From contig NZ_LT907980.1 in assembly GCF_900215155.1 (NCBI RefSeq), positions 3,224,001 through 3,288,000 on the forward strand: 64,000 nt of DNA. The letters run 5' to 3'. Under the pieces are notes generated by a model, which was given only the letters and a program-made list of their open reading frames with translations, made no database searches and had not been told where the DNA came from. Made by a program: the position numbers and the translations under genes. Of the stretch, positions 26,241 to 35,245 are shown one piece after another (position 1 is the first letter of the stretch; each line of letters begins with the position of its first letter). This DNA comes from Marinobacter sp. LV10R510-11A (GTDB lineage Bacteria > Pseudomonadota > Gammaproteobacteria > Pseudomonadales > Oleiphilaceae).

Positions 26241-29009
26241 ATGTCTACGACAAGCCTCGCCGAAGATCGGCCCTCATCGTCATCCGCTACAGAAGCCCTT
26301 CAGGTTATCAAACGTAACGGTAACCTGGTCAACTTTACCCCCTCTAAAATCAGCGTAGCTGTTACCAAGGCCTTTCTCGCCGTTGAAGGCGACCAAGCGG
26401 CAGGGTCTGCTCATATCAATGACGCCGTTCACCGGGTAACCGCGCAGGTTGTGCAAGCCATCAGCCGCCGCCTGAAAGCCGGTGGCCGAGTGCACATCGA
26501 AGACATTCAAGACCAAGTCGAACTGGCCCTGATGCGCGCCGAAGAACAGAAAGTTGCCCGTGCCTACGTACTGTATCGCGAAGAACACGCCCGCGAACGC
26601 GCACTGCACGAGCCAGTAGAAGCCCACCCTCATCTCACCGTAAAACAGGCCGATGGCCGCACTGCATCGCTAGATTTGGGCCTGATGAAGCAACAGGTCG
26701 ACCACGCTGCATTCGGCCTTGAAGGTATTGATGGCGACTCCCTTGTAGAAGAAGCCACCCGTAACCTCTACAACGGCATCGACGAAGCCCAAGTGCTAAC
26801 TGCACTCATCATGACCGCCCGTGGCCGCATTGAGCGCGAGCCGGACTACAGCGCCGTCACCGCACGCCTGTTGTTGGAGCAGCTGCGCCTTGAAAGCGTA
26901 ACCGCGCTGAAGCTGGACACCAACCTGACCTTGGCAGAGGTTTATCCACAGGCCCTGAGCACCTTCATCAGCGCCGGCATTCGCTACGAGCTGCTCGACG
27001 AAGCCATGGCCGCTTTCGACATGGAACGCCTGGGCGCCGCGCTGAAACCTGAACGTGACCTGCAGTTTGGCTTCCTGGGCCTGCAGACCCTGTATGACAG
27101 GTACTTCCTGCACTGGAAGGAAGATCGCTTAGAACTGCCGCAGGTGTTTTTCATGCGTGTAGCCATGGGCTTGGCACTGCGTGAAGACGACCCCAACGGC
27201 CGTGCTATTGAGTTCTATAACCTGTTGTCGTCTTTCGACTACATGGCCTCGACGCCTACACTGTTTAACAGCGGCACCCGCCATTCCCAGTTGTCGTCTT
27301 GCTATCTCACCACCGTAGGCGACGACCTAGAAGACATATACGGCGCCATCCGTGACAACGCCATGTTGTCTAAATGGGCTGGCGGCCTGGGTAACGACTG
27401 GACACCTGTGCGTGCGATGGGCTCTCGCATTAAGGGCACCAACGGCCAAAGCCAGGGCGTGGTACCTTTCCTGAAAGTGGTGAACGACACTGCTGTAGCT
27501 GTTAACCAAGGTGGCAAGCGCAAAGGCGCGGTGTGTGCCTACCTGGAAAGCTGGCACCTGGATATCGAAGAGTTTCTGGAACTGCGCAAAAATACCGGCG
27601 ACGAACGCCGTCGCACCCACGACATGAACACCGCTAACTGGGTGCCAGATCTGTTGATGGAGCGTATGCGCCAGGATCGGGACTGGACACTGTTCAGCCC
27701 CAGCGATGTGCCAGATTTGCACGACCTTTACGGCAACGAATTCCGCGAGCGCTACGAGCATTACGAAGCCCTGGCCGCAGAAGGCAAAATCGAGCTGTTC
27801 AAAACCATTCCGGCCAAGCAGCTGTGGCGCAAAATGCTCACCGTACTGTTTGAAACCGGCCACCCGTGGATAACCTTCAAAGACCCCTGCAACCTGCGCT
27901 CGCCGCAGCAGCACAAAGGCATGGTTCACAGCTCCAACCTGTGTACAGAAATCACCCTGAACACCAGCGCCGACGAAATCGCCGTGTGCAACCTGGGCTC
28001 GGTAAACCTGGCCGCGCATATCGCCAACGGCGAGCTGGACGTACAGCGCCTGGAACGCACCGTGAACACCGCCGTGCGCATGCTGGACAACGTTATCGAC
28101 ATCAACTTCTACGCCGTGCCCCAGGCGCGTCATTCCAACCTGAAACACCGCCCGGTTGGCCTGGGCCTGATGGGTTTCCAGGACGCGCTCTACGCACTGC
28201 GCCTGCCGTACACCAGCCCGAAGGCCGTGGAGTTTGCCGACCAGGCAATGGAGCAGCTCAGCTACTTTGCCATCCGCGCCTCGGCGCAGCTGGCGGCCGA
28301 CCGCGGCGCGTATGAAACTTATGACGGTTCCCTGTGGAGCCAGGGTATCTTGCCGATCGATTCCATCGAACTGCTGAAAGCTGCCCGCCTTGAAGGCGAT
28401 CTGAGCGTGAATACCGAAAGCCGCTTGGACTGGGCGCCAGTGCGCGAGCTCATCGCCAAGCACGGCATGCGCAACAGCAACGTGATGGCCATTGCGCCCA
28501 CCGCCACCATTTCAAACATTGTGGGTGTGTCGCAGTCCATCGAACCGGCGTACCAAAACCTGTTTGTGAAATCGAACCTGTCTGGCGAATTCACCGTGGT
28601 GAACCCCTCGCTGGTGCGTGATCTCAAGGCCGAAGGCCTGTGGGACAACGTGATGGTAAACGACCTGAAATACTACGATGGCAGCGTGCAGCAAATCGAG
28701 CGCGTACCCACCGAATTGAAATCCCGCTACGCCACCGCGTTTGAAATAGACGCCCGTTGGTTGGTAGAAGCGGCCTCTCGTCGCCAGAAGTGGCTAGATC
28801 AAGGCCAAAGCCTGAACCTGTACATGGCCGAACCCAGTGGTAAAAAATTGGATGAGCTATACCAGCTGGCGTGGGAGCGCGGCCTGAAAACCACCTATTA
28901 CTTGCGCTCGTTGGGTGCGACTGGCGTAAACGAAAGCGCGGCCCCGGTGGCAGCGCCGCTGCCCCAAGTGTGCAGCATCGATGAGCCTGATTGTGAAGCT
29001 TGTCAGTAA
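26241..29009 (+). CDS. nrdA: Class Ia ribonucleotide reductase, alpha subunit
   Basis: 922 residues from ATG 26241 with AGGAG upstream. N-terminal ATP-cone region (LQVIKRNGNLVNFTPSKISVA, and probably a second cone from about residue 120). The catalytic barrel has active-site Cys in SQLSSCYLT, N-L-C-T-E-I around C568 (radical Cys and Glu) and AVCNLGSVNLA, and the C-terminal redox pair CEAC. It reduces ribonucleoside diphosphates using the NrdB radical. It is 31 bp upstream of nrdB in one operon under the cobalamin riboswitch, so it should be repressed when B12 is plentiful. Confidence 0.97.
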   Translation: MSTTSLAEDRPSSSSATEALQVIKRNGNLVNFTPSKISVAVTKAFLAVEGDQAAGSAHINDAVHRVTAQVVQAISRRLKAGGRVHIEDIQDQVELALMRAEEQKVARAYVLYREEHARERALHEPVEAHPHLTVKQADGRTASLDLGLMKQQVDHAAFGLEGIDGDSLVEEATRNLYNGIDEAQVLTALIMTARGRIEREPDYSAVTARLLLEQLRLESVTALKLDTNLTLAEVYPQALSTFISAGIRYELLDEAMAAFDMERLGAALKPERDLQFGFLGLQTLYDRYFLHWKEDRLELPQVFFMRVAMGLALREDDPNGRAIEFYNLLSSFDYMASTPTLFNSGTRHSQLSSCYLTTVGDDLEDIYGAIRDNAMLSKWAGGLGNDWTPVRAMGSRIKGTNGQSQGVVPFLKVVNDTAVAVNQGGKRKGAVCAYLESWHLDIEEFLELRKNTGDERRRTHDMNTANWVPDLLMERMRQDRDWTLFSPSDVPDLHDLYGNEFRERYEHYEALAAEGKIELFKTIPAKQLWRKMLTVLFETGHPWITFKDPCNLRSPQQHKGMVHSSNLCTEITLNTSADEIAVCNLGSVNLAAHIANGELDVQRLERTVNTAVRMLDNVIDINFYAVPQARHSNLKHRPVGLGLMGFQDALYALRLPYTSPKAVEFADQAMEQLSYFAIRASAQLAADRGAYETYDGSLWSQGILPIDSIELLKAARLEGDLSVNTESRLDWAPVRELIAKHGMRNSNVMAIAPTATISNIVGVSQSIEPAYQNLFVKSNLSGEFTVVNPSLVRDLKAEGLWDNVMVNDLKYYDGSVQQIERVPTELKSRYATAFEIDARWLVEAASRRQKWLDQGQSLNLYMAEPSGKKLDELYQLAWERGLKTTYYLRSLGATGVNESAAPVAAPLPQVCSIDEPDCEACQ

Positions 29010-29040
29010 CCACTTACTTTTTACCTGAGAGGCACAAACC

Positions 29041-30099
29041 ATGCTTAATTGGGACGACGACACCAAACCTAAAAACCCGTCTGCTGCGCATAACAGCGTG
29101 GCGCCGGTAAACGTTGAAGACAAGCGCGTAGTCAACGGCGAAACCGACATAAACCAGCTGGCTCCGTTCAAGTACCCCTGGGCGTGGGAATACTTCATGA
29201 ACGCCAACAAAAACCACTGGACGCCGCTAGACGTGAACATGGCGCAGGACGTTCACGACTACCACCACCGCCTGAGCCCAGCGGAAAAGCACGTGTTTGA
29301 AAACGTGTTGGCCTACCTGACTACCTCTGACATCATCGCCATGCGCAACATTGGCCTCGCTGTGATGGAAAAAATGACCGCCCCTGAATTGCAGATCTAC
29401 CAGGCGCGCCAAGTCTACGAAGAGGCAATGCACACGTGGGCTTATCAACACTGCATTGAAACCCTGAACCTAGACCAGAGCGAAATCTATAATCGCTATC
29501 GCGTCGTGCCAGAAATAAACGCCAAAATCCAGATAGCCAACCGCCGCCTGAACGCCGCCATGCGCCCCGACATGAACCTGCGCAACAAGGACGACCTACA
29601 AGAATTCATCATGTCGTACCTGTTTTTCGCGGGGGTGTTTGAAGGCTGCTGGTTCTATAACGGCTTCAGCCCCATCTTCGCCCTGCAGCGTCGCGGCCTA
29701 ATGCGCGGCACTGGCGAACAGTTCCAGTACATATTGCGCGATGAATCCATGCACTTCTCCTTCGGCCTGAAAGTGGTTAACCAGATCCTAGAAGAAGAAA
29801 ACATCAGCTTCGACCCCAAAGCCGTGCGCGATATGTGGGACGAATGCGAAGCCGCTGAACGCGACTACGCTAACTATATTCTGCGCGACCCCATCCTCGG
29901 CTACTCCGCGAAATACCACACCGAACAGTTCCGCTTCGTAGCCAACCGCCGCGCCCGCACAGTGGGCCTGGAAGAGCCGTTCCCGGGGGCGAAAAACGTA
30001 TCGCCCTGGCTGGACGAGCAGGCGACTATGCGCAAGGAAAAGAACTTCTTTGAGACACGGGTGATTGAGTACCAGACGGGTTCGCAGCTGGAGTGGTAA
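29041..30099 (+). CDS. nrdB: Class Ia ribonucleotide reductase, beta subunit
   Basis: 352 residues of ferritin-like fold. YEEAMHTWAYQH supplies a Glu, a His and the radical Tyr in the spacing of E. coli E115, H118 and Y122; FAGVFEGCWFYNGF and LRDESMHFSFGL give the other iron ligands. The Tyr is present, so this is a tyrosyl-radical class Ia enzyme. Last backbone gene before the integron; intI ends 25 bp after it on the other strand. Confidence 0.97.
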   Translation: MLNWDDDTKPKNPSAAHNSVAPVNVEDKRVVNGETDINQLAPFKYPWAWEYFMNANKNHWTPLDVNMAQDVHDYHHRLSPAEKHVFENVLAYLTTSDIIAMRNIGLAVMEKMTAPELQIYQARQVYEEAMHTWAYQHCIETLNLDQSEIYNRYRVVPEINAKIQIANRRLNAAMRPDMNLRNKDDLQEFIMSYLFFAGVFEGCWFYNGFSPIFALQRRGLMRGTGEQFQYILRDESMHFSFGLKVVNQILEEENISFDPKAVRDMWDECEAAERDYANYILRDPILGYSAKYHTEQFRFVANRRARTVGLEEPFPGAKNVSPWLDEQATMRKEKNFFETRVIEYQTGSQLEW

Positions 30100-30123
30100 G
30101 TACTTACTAACGCTCAGCGCGGC

Positions 30124-31083
30124 TCAACCCAGCGGACTGCGAACCCCTGCAAAACCTTGCCCTAGAACGTGGGTGTAGATTTGGGTGGTTCGTAGGTCTG
30201 CGTGGCCGAGCAGATCTTGCACTGTGCGGATGTCGTTGCCGCGTTTTAGTAGCTCTGTTGCAAAAGAGTGTCGGAAGGTGTGACAGCCAGCAGGCTTGCC
30301 TACAGCGGCTGTTTTTACTGCATTACGAACGGCTCTTTGCACCGACGTGATATGACGATGATGACGCGTGACATTACCCAGATTATCGGAACTCAGAGAA
30401 GGCGAAGAAAACAGCCATTGCCATTCCAGCGAGTACCCAGCGTTCGGGTATTTTCGTGAGAGCGCATGAGGCAGACTGACAGGGTGTTGAAACTCGGGAT
30501 CTTTCTGTTTCCAAGCTTTACAGATGTTATCAGCATGACTTTTTAACTCCGCAATAAGTGTTCCCGGCAACAGCGTTGTACGGTCTTTGCCACCTTTGCC
30601 ATCACGGACTGTTATCACCTGCTGATTGAAATCCAGATCCTTAATGCGAAGCCGGCAGGCTTCGGTAACACGAAGGCCCGAACCGTACATCAGTGAAGCG
30701 ATTATGTGATTGGGACGGCGAAGCTTTGCGATAATGTTCATGGCTTCTTCGTGAGTGAGCACTACCGGTAACTTTCGTGGCTTTTTCGAGCGGATGACCT
30801 CGCCGATTTCCCCGAGGGGCTTGTCGAGCACCTTGCCATATAAAAACACCAAGGCATTCAGCGCCTGCGACTGAGTCGCCGCCGCAACATTCCGGTGAAC
30901 AGCGAGCCAAGTCAGAAACTGATTAACCTCCCGTGGCCCCATATCACGAGGATGCTTCATTTGGTGGAAGCGGATGAAATAGCGAATCCAGTACCAATAG
31001 GTTTTTTCTGTACGGACGCTGTAATGATTCACTCGAATAACGGCGTGTACTCGGTCACGCAGACGGGGTTCCTTTCCCTGCAT
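30124..31083 (-). CDS. intI: Integron integrase
   Basis: 319 residues from ATG 31083 with AAGGAG upstream; the frame extends to 31152 without a site. Tyrosine recombinase residues are present: Arg in YGSGLRVTEACRL, HTFRHSFAT and Tyr in TTQIYTHVL. The additional segment between them (RKYPNAGYSLEWQWLFSS, then RHHRHITSVQRAV) is the extra helix specific to IntI. No stops, so it should be active. It faces away from the cassettes as in all integrons; a LexA box precedes it. Confidence 0.96.
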   Translation of the reverse strand: MQGKEPRLRDRVHAVIRVNHYSVRTEKTYWYWIRYFIRFHQMKHPRDMGPREVNQFLTWLAVHRNVAAATQSQALNALVFLYGKVLDKPLGEIGEVIRSKKPRKLPVVLTHEEAMNIIAKLRRPNHIIASLMYGSGLRVTEACRLRIKDLDFNQQVITVRDGKGGKDRTTLLPGTLIAELKSHADNICKAWKQKDPEFQHPVSLPHALSRKYPNAGYSLEWQWLFSSPSLSSDNLGNVTRHHRHITSVQRAVRNAVKTAAVGKPAGCHTFRHSFATELLKRGNDIRTVQDLLGHADLRTTQIYTHVLGQGFAGVRSPLG

Positions 31084-31105
31084 AATTTGGGCTCCTTGCC
31101 TAGCA

Positions 31106-31121
31106 CTGTAATTTTGTACAG
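31106..31121 (-). promoter_or_regulatory. LexA box of the intI promoter
   Basis: CTGTAATTTTGTACAG fits the CTGT-N8-ACAG SOS box exactly and lies 23 bp upstream of the intI start. Integrase expression should therefore be SOS-induced. Confidence 0.85.
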
Positions 31122-31239
31122 TATTATTGAGGGCGCGGATCACAGAAGTCAAACGATTACGTGGAAAAGACCTAGGGAGTGGACTAAGCTCTTGTTTTAT
31201 AAATGTATGGACAGACGTTCCTGGGCGCCAAAAACCGTA

Positions 31240-31297
31240 ATCATGAAGCGGTCAGATTTTCCCAATCGCGGAGCGGTCTATTAAGTTACTGTTAAGC
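31240..31297 (+). other. attI site (first insertion point)
   Basis: GTTAAGC at 31291-31297 fits the GTTRRRY core and marks where the first cassette joins; the identical cassette copy at 54303 starts with the same seven bases. The upstream limit of attI is not resolvable. Confidence 0.7.
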
Positions 31298-31302
31298 TAT
31301 AT

Positions 31303-31321
31303 TGTTGCGTGATGCGCAACA
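31303..31321. promoter_or_regulatory. HigA operator candidate
   Basis: TGTTGCG and CGCAACA around TGATG, a 7-bp inverted repeat 16 bp upstream of the toxin start. An identical copy is at 54315-54333. Confidence 0.55.
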
Positions 31322-31336
31322 TGCTATTATTCCCTT

Positions 31337-31615
31337 ATGATTAAAACATTCCATCACAAAGGACTGAAACGGTTCTACTCGACTGGCAGCACTGCTGGTG
31401 TTCAGCCTGATCACGCCAAGAAGCTGCGCATGCAACTCGTTGCTCTGGATACCGCCACGTCAGTTGAAGACATGACTATCCCTGGCTTTCGGCTTCATCC
31501 ATTGAAGGGGAAAGACAATGGGCGATGGTCGATCTGGGTTAACGGAAATTGGCGTATGACGTTCGAGTTTCGGGATGGCAACGCCTACATTCTTGATTAT
31601 GAGGATTATCACTGA
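31337..31615 (+). CDS. HigB-type (RelE superfamily) toxin, copy 1
   Basis: 92 residues: [17 protein letters not shown], then [14 protein letters not shown] and [31 protein letters not shown], the HigB/GraT plasmid-maintenance killer pattern. HigB toxins cleave mRNA on the ribosome. Toxin first, antitoxin second, overlapping by one base, is the usual HigBA order. First cassette after attI; exact copy at 54349. Confidence 0.9.
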   Translation: MIKTFHHKGLKRFYSTGSTAGVQPDHAKKLRMQLVALDTATSVEDMTIPGFRLHPLKGKDNGRWSIWVNGNWRMTFEFRDGNAYILDYEDYH

Positions 31616-31908
31616 TGACTATGCATAATCCGCCGCATCCCGGCGAGTTTATTCGGGAGGTATACTTGGAGCCTTTTGGCATCAGTTCCCGTCAACTGGC
31701 TTCCAGTCTGGGCGTTTCTCCTTCCACTTTGTCTCGGTTGCTCAAAGGGGATAGTGGTATTAGCCCGGAAATGTCTCTGCGGCTATCCAAGGTTCTTGGG
31801 CGTACTCCTGAGAGCTGGTTGGCAATGCAAGACATGCACGATCTAGGAATGGTTCGCCGGACAGTCAATTTGGATGGTATTCATCCTTTGGACTTCGAAG
31901 CAGCTTAA
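31615..31908 (+). CDS. HigA-type antitoxin, copy 1
   Basis: 97 residues with an Xre-type [41 protein letters not shown], then the HigA tail [15 protein letters not shown]. It neutralises HigB and represses the shared promoter, probably at the inverted repeat upstream. The stop codon lies in the attC R'' core. Confidence 0.92.
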   Translation: MTMHNPPHPGEFIREVYLEPFGISSRQLASSLGVSPSTLSRLLKGDSGISPEMSLRLSKVLGRTPESWLAMQDMHDLGMVRRTVNLDGIHPLDFEAA

Positions 31909-31972
31909 CCAGTGGCTGTTGTCGGACGCGCCTACGCTGCGCTCCGGCACGCCGCAAAGCCGGGCGTTAAAT
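31903..31972 (+). other. attC of higBA cassette
   Basis: R'' GCTTAAC to R' GTTAAAT with complementary arms CGGACGCGCC / CCGGCACGCCGC. Confidence 0.85.
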
Positions 31973-32005
31973 TTTCAGCAGCAGATTTTAGATTAAGAGG
32001 TAAAA

Positions 32006-32374
32006 ATGGATCAGGAACAACTCGAAAATAAACTGCGAAGCTGGCAGAGGCACCTTGATGAGGTTGTGGGAATTCTGGCATTCGCGTTGGCAGTGAGTTG
32101 CGCAGGCATAAGTAATAGCGGCATAGCCTTGGTTGCTAGTGCGGCCTCCATATATGTTTCTTTTCGAGCAATGGATTTAGGTGCGCATTATTTTCCAGAA
32201 GACCTTTTGGAATTGAGAGAAAGTACTCGTAAGACAATGCGTCAAAAACTTGAGCATGATTATGCCGAAGGGCAACTCAAAAAGTTGAAAACTCCGCTCC
32301 TATATATGGGTTTCGTGAGTCTATTCTTGGTAGCGGTTATATCTGCCGCGAGAGTAATAATATCAATAATTTAA
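32006..32374 (+). CDS. Small membrane protein cassette, unknown
   Basis: 122 residues with hydrophobic segments near 21-53 (VVGILAFALAVSCAG, IALVASAASIYV) and at the C-terminus (LLYMGFVSLFLVAVISAARVIISII), separated by a charged helix. AAGAGG ribosome site. Unrecognised family; probably inner membrane. Confidence 0.6.
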   Translation: MDQEQLENKLRSWQRHLDEVVGILAFALAVSCAGISNSGIALVASAASIYVSFRAMDLGAHYFPEDLLELRESTRKTMRQKLEHDYAEGQLKKLKTPLLYMGFVSLFLVAVISAARVIISII

Positions 32375-32469
32375 CAAGTCGCTGTAGTACGCGGCCGATG
32401 GCCGCCGGACGCCCTTTACATTGCGGCTTCGCCTCCATTACAAGGTCGCCGCTAAGCTCAGCGTTATGT
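32368..32469 (+). other. attC
   Basis: R'' ATTTAAC to R' GTTATGT, about 100 bp with paired arms GCGGCC / GGCCGC. Confidence 0.85.
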
Positions 32470-32493
32470 GTATTAGAAAGGAATAGTTGAGAA

Positions 32494-32892
32494 ATGAAGC
32501 TGGTTTTGAAGATTGCATCAGGTGTACTACTGGCTGGAATAATCACCTTTGCAGTTAGAGCAGCTTATGTGAGCTATACAGTTCATATTGCAACGGAAGC
32601 ACTGCGGGAAGCTGTCACTGAGCAGCAGGAGCGAGCGGCTATGATGCAAGCCGAGAGAGAGGAGCAAGCTAGGTTAAAAAAGCTTCAGCAGCAGAGAGCC
32701 ATCGATGCGGCTAGGAAAAAATCGCAAGAGTATGCAAAAAAGCAAAGAGCATGGAATGACTATTATGTCGCTCCCGAAGGCTGCGAAATTTATAAATCCG
32801 ATGGCCATATGGTTGAATGTATTAACCATAAAATGCGTGCAAAAGGCGAGTTTGAAAAGGTTTATAAAGCCGGGGGTATCTCTAGCACATAA
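32494..32892 (+). CDS. Membrane-anchored coiled-coil protein, unknown
   Basis: 132 residues: one N-terminal hydrophobic segment (VLKIASGVLLAGIITFAV), then a long charged helix (about 40-85, rich in E, Q, K, A) and a short C-terminal domain with two Cys (GCEIY, VECINH). Likely periplasmic and membrane-anchored. Function unknown. Confidence 0.55.
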   Translation: MKLVLKIASGVLLAGIITFAVRAAYVSYTVHIATEALREAVTEQQERAAMMQAEREEQARLKKLQQQRAIDAARKKSQEYAKKQRAWNDYYVAPEGCEIYKSDGHMVECINHKMRAKGEFEKVYKAGGISST

Positions 32893-32970
32893 CCAGTCAT
32901 TCAAGTTCGTTCCCGGCCTGGCGGCCGTCCACCGGACGGCTTTTAGCCGCCGCTTAATTCAGCGTTAGCT
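32887..32970 (+). other. attC
   Basis: R'' ACATAAC to R' GTTAGCT; arms GGCGGCCGTCC / GGACGGC. Confidence 0.85.
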
Positions 32971-33303
32971 GGTAGTGCCTTGGTCTTTTTTGGTGGCTGT
33001 GTGCCAGTGGCCTTGGCCGAAAATGGGTAGCAAAACCGGGAAGCTCTGGTTATCGCCAAGGCCGTCGGAATCCGCGTCATGCTGGCAGCTCAATCGGTCG
33101 CGGTGTTGATATAGAAAACGGTGTTTGCCGTGTGGGGCCGTCCACGAAAATCTGGTTCCGGATCTGCTAATCTCAGGTTCAGGTTCGTTCACCGCATCAT
33201 TAGCGGTAGTTTCAATCACAGTGCATCGGCGGTTTCCGGTGCAAGGGCGGCGGAGTAGGCCATCGTGTTGGTTGCCAGGGCTCAGGTTTCACAGTTGCCC
33301 CCA
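32965..33303 (+). repeat. ORF-less cassette family, copy A
   Basis: About 340 bp without a convincing gene. It starts GTTAGCTGG and ends CCAGCTAAC (perfect 9-bp inverted ends). Inside are GGCCTTGGC and GCCAAGGCC about 45 nt apart, and a small hairpin ACCGC / GCGGT. Copies B, C and D share these elements. Confidence 0.75.
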
Positions 33304-33403
33304 GCTAACCAGTCGCTGTAGTACGCGGCCTACGGCCGCCGGACGCCCTTTTCATTGCGGCTTCGCCTCCATTACAAGGGCGCCGCTAAGCTTCGCGTTA
33401 TAC
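33303..33403 (+). other. attC of ORF-less cassette A
   Basis: R'' AGCTAAC to R' GTTATAC; the same attC type follows copy D. Confidence 0.85.
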
Positions 33404-33417
33404 GTTACGGAGAATGC

Positions 33418-34164
33418 ATGCAGAAGCGTGTGATTGATAGCCAATACCAGGAACTGTTGGAGAACTTGGCTGACCTTAATCAGATGAAGCAGGTCGTTAA
33501 TCATGCGTTCAAGAGAGAGTTTGAAGTTCTTGAGCAATACAGTAATTCACAGGAATCTGCGGAAATTGTCAGTAGGGAGGCTTTTGGATTCGACAATCCT
33601 TTCACTGGGAAGCTTGAAAAATATGCGTTTCGGACAGCAACCATCGAGGATTTAAAGCTCTTAACCTACTGGCACAAAAATAGTCAGTACTGCTGGTTGC
33701 TTATGAGTGCCTACGAGAAGTTCGAAAAATTTCTGGCTTTGTCGTACTTTGAAGCGACAGGTAAACGTTCCCGAACTCTGAATCCAATGCTTCTTTATTT
33801 CTCAGATAGTTTTTCTAGCATTAAAGCTGGGGAGGCTAAAAATGCGTTTGATATTAATTTGCGTGTTGCCGTGCATTTAGTTGAGAAGATGCGGCACGCA
33901 ATAGCTCATGATCAGTGCTTAGTGCCTGATGCTACAGAGTTCACAAGTAAGGTAATTAGGCAGTCCGGGATTGGGAACGACAGGAGGCTTCACGAAGAGT
34001 TTGTGTCGCAGTTCATTTTTGAAAACAAAGTTTTCATACTGGAAGTGCCTGCGAACAACCACACGATCCTTAAGACCTTTCATGACCAGTATCGAATACT
34101 GGTGAGTTACCTTATTTCGTACGCATATTTGGTGAAGGACGCGGCGTCTCAATCCGGAGTGTAA
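33418..34164 (+). CDS. HEPN-like protein, candidate ribonuclease
   Basis: 248 residues from ATG 33418 (GGAG upstream). The protein is all-helical in appearance, and KMRHAIAHDQC (about residues 157-167) fits the HEPN R-x4-H motif (Arg and His in RHAIAH). YWHKNSQYCWLLMSAYEKFEKFLALSYF is typical of helices ahead of that motif. HEPN proteins are often RNases in toxin or phage-defence systems, usually with an MNT partner; none is adjacent here. Family assignment is from motif only. Confidence 0.5.
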   Translation: MQKRVIDSQYQELLENLADLNQMKQVVNHAFKREFEVLEQYSNSQESAEIVSREAFGFDNPFTGKLEKYAFRTATIEDLKLLTYWHKNSQYCWLLMSAYEKFEKFLALSYFEATGKRSRTLNPMLLYFSDSFSSIKAGEAKNAFDINLRVAVHLVEKMRHAIAHDQCLVPDATEFTSKVIRQSGIGNDRRLHEEFVSQFIFENKVFILEVPANNHTILKTFHDQYRILVSYLISYAYLVKDAASQSGV

Positions 34165-34167
34165 AAC

Positions 34168-34251
34168 GTATAACCAGTGCAGGCACGGCGACGCCCTTTT
34201 CATTGCGCCTTCGGCTCCATTTCAAGGGCGCGCATGCTGCAAGCGTTAGCT
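34168..34251 (+). other. attC
   Basis: R'' GTATAAC to R' GTTAGCT; the GTGCAGGCACGGCGACGCCC type seen several times in the array. Confidence 0.85.
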
Positions 34252-34586
34252 GGATTGATGTGGTGCCTTTTTGGTGGCTTGGTGCCAGTGGCCTTGGCTC
34301 AGGTTCGTAGCAAAACCGGTAACTTTCAGCTACGCCAAGGCCGTCTAAGTCGGTGATCAGTTTGGCAGCTCAATCGTTCACCGGCATTGCCATAAAATTT
34401 GGTGCTCGCCGTGTGGGGCCGTCCACGCAAACTTAGGTCTGCGCCTGGTAATCTGGCGTTCAGGTTCGTTCGCCGCATCGGCTGCGGTGTTTTAGGACAC
34501 TGTGCATCGGCGGATTTTGGTGCAAGGGCAGCGGCGGAGTAGGCTATCACTTTGAGTGCCAGGGGCTGGGCTGTCAGTTACACCCA
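34246..34586 (+). repeat. ORF-less cassette family, copy B
   Basis: Same layout as copy A: GTTAGCTGG/CCAGCTAAC ends, GGCCTTGGC/GCCAAGGCC pair, GTGGGGCCGTCCAC, and CCGCA / TGCGG hairpin. Diverged from A but alignable throughout. Confidence 0.75.
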
Positions 34587-34663
34587 GCTAACAAATCGCA
34601 GCAGTACGCGGCCTACGGCCGCCGGACGTCACTGACGTGCCGCCGCTGTGCTCAGCGTTAGCT
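34586..34663 (+). other. attC of ORF-less cassette B
   Basis: R'' AGCTAAC to R' GTTAGCT; a different attC type from that of copies A and D. Confidence 0.85.
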
Positions 34664-34999
34664 GGATTGGTGTGTGTCTTTTTGGTGGTTTGGTGCCAGT
34701 GGCCTCAGCTCATAGTTGGTAGCAAAACTGGCGAGTTTCGGTGTTTGCCCAGGCCGTCGAAATCGGTGGTTAGTTGGCAGTTCGGCGGTTCAACAGTGGT
34801 CACAGAAAGTTGGGTGTTCCGTTTGTGGGGCTGTTCGCCGTGAGCACGGTTTTGATCTGCGAATCTGGCGTTCTGGTTCATTCACCGCATCGGTTGCGGT
34901 GTTTTTGAACATCGTGCCTCGGCAGATTTTGGTGAAAGGGCAGCGGCGGAGTAGGCTATCATTTTGAGTGCCAAGAGTTGGGCCTGTCAGTTATACCCA
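34658..34999 (+). repeat. ORF-less cassette family, copy C
   Basis: Same ends and overall sequence, closest to copy B. The GGCCT...AGGCC pair is kept at five positions with mismatches inside; the hairpin ACCGCA / TGCGGT is intact. Its attC is interrupted by the first IS91-like element. Confidence 0.7.
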
Positions 35000-35005
35000 G
35001 CTAAC
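34999..35005 (+). other. attC R'' core, interrupted (3' part at 37316-37366)
   Basis: AGCTAAC is followed at once by the IS91-like element. The rest (AAGTCACGCC to GTTAGGT) resumes at 37316. Removing the element restores a complete attC. Confidence 0.7.
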
Positions 35006-35245
35006 AAATAAGGATAGGTCGCGCGCAGCCGCGACCTGATCCGGTGTTGGACGAGCCCGGTGCTTCTCTATTAAGGAAATATCATCGGCGAACTGAGAGG
35101 TGCTTTGGCCCTGGCATTGGGCGGTCATTTTCGTCAGGCCAGAGGTTCCCGTGACCCTCGGTGAAACCGATAGCCGATCTGTCCTGGTGGTGTCATAGGG
35201 TGCTCTGATCCCTCCCTGTGAGGTGCATGTCGGACGGATGTGGGT

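Noticed and set aside
27327..28463. Long open frame (378 codons) on the minus strand inside nrdA
   Set aside because: nrdA is fully supported by catalytic motifs; the antisense frame is a by-product of its codon use and has no recognisable domain.
33125..33433. Open frames of 60-110 codons in the ORF-less cassettes
   Set aside because: They are not shared in frame among the four copies, lack ribosome sites and differ in length, so the cassettes were treated as non-coding.
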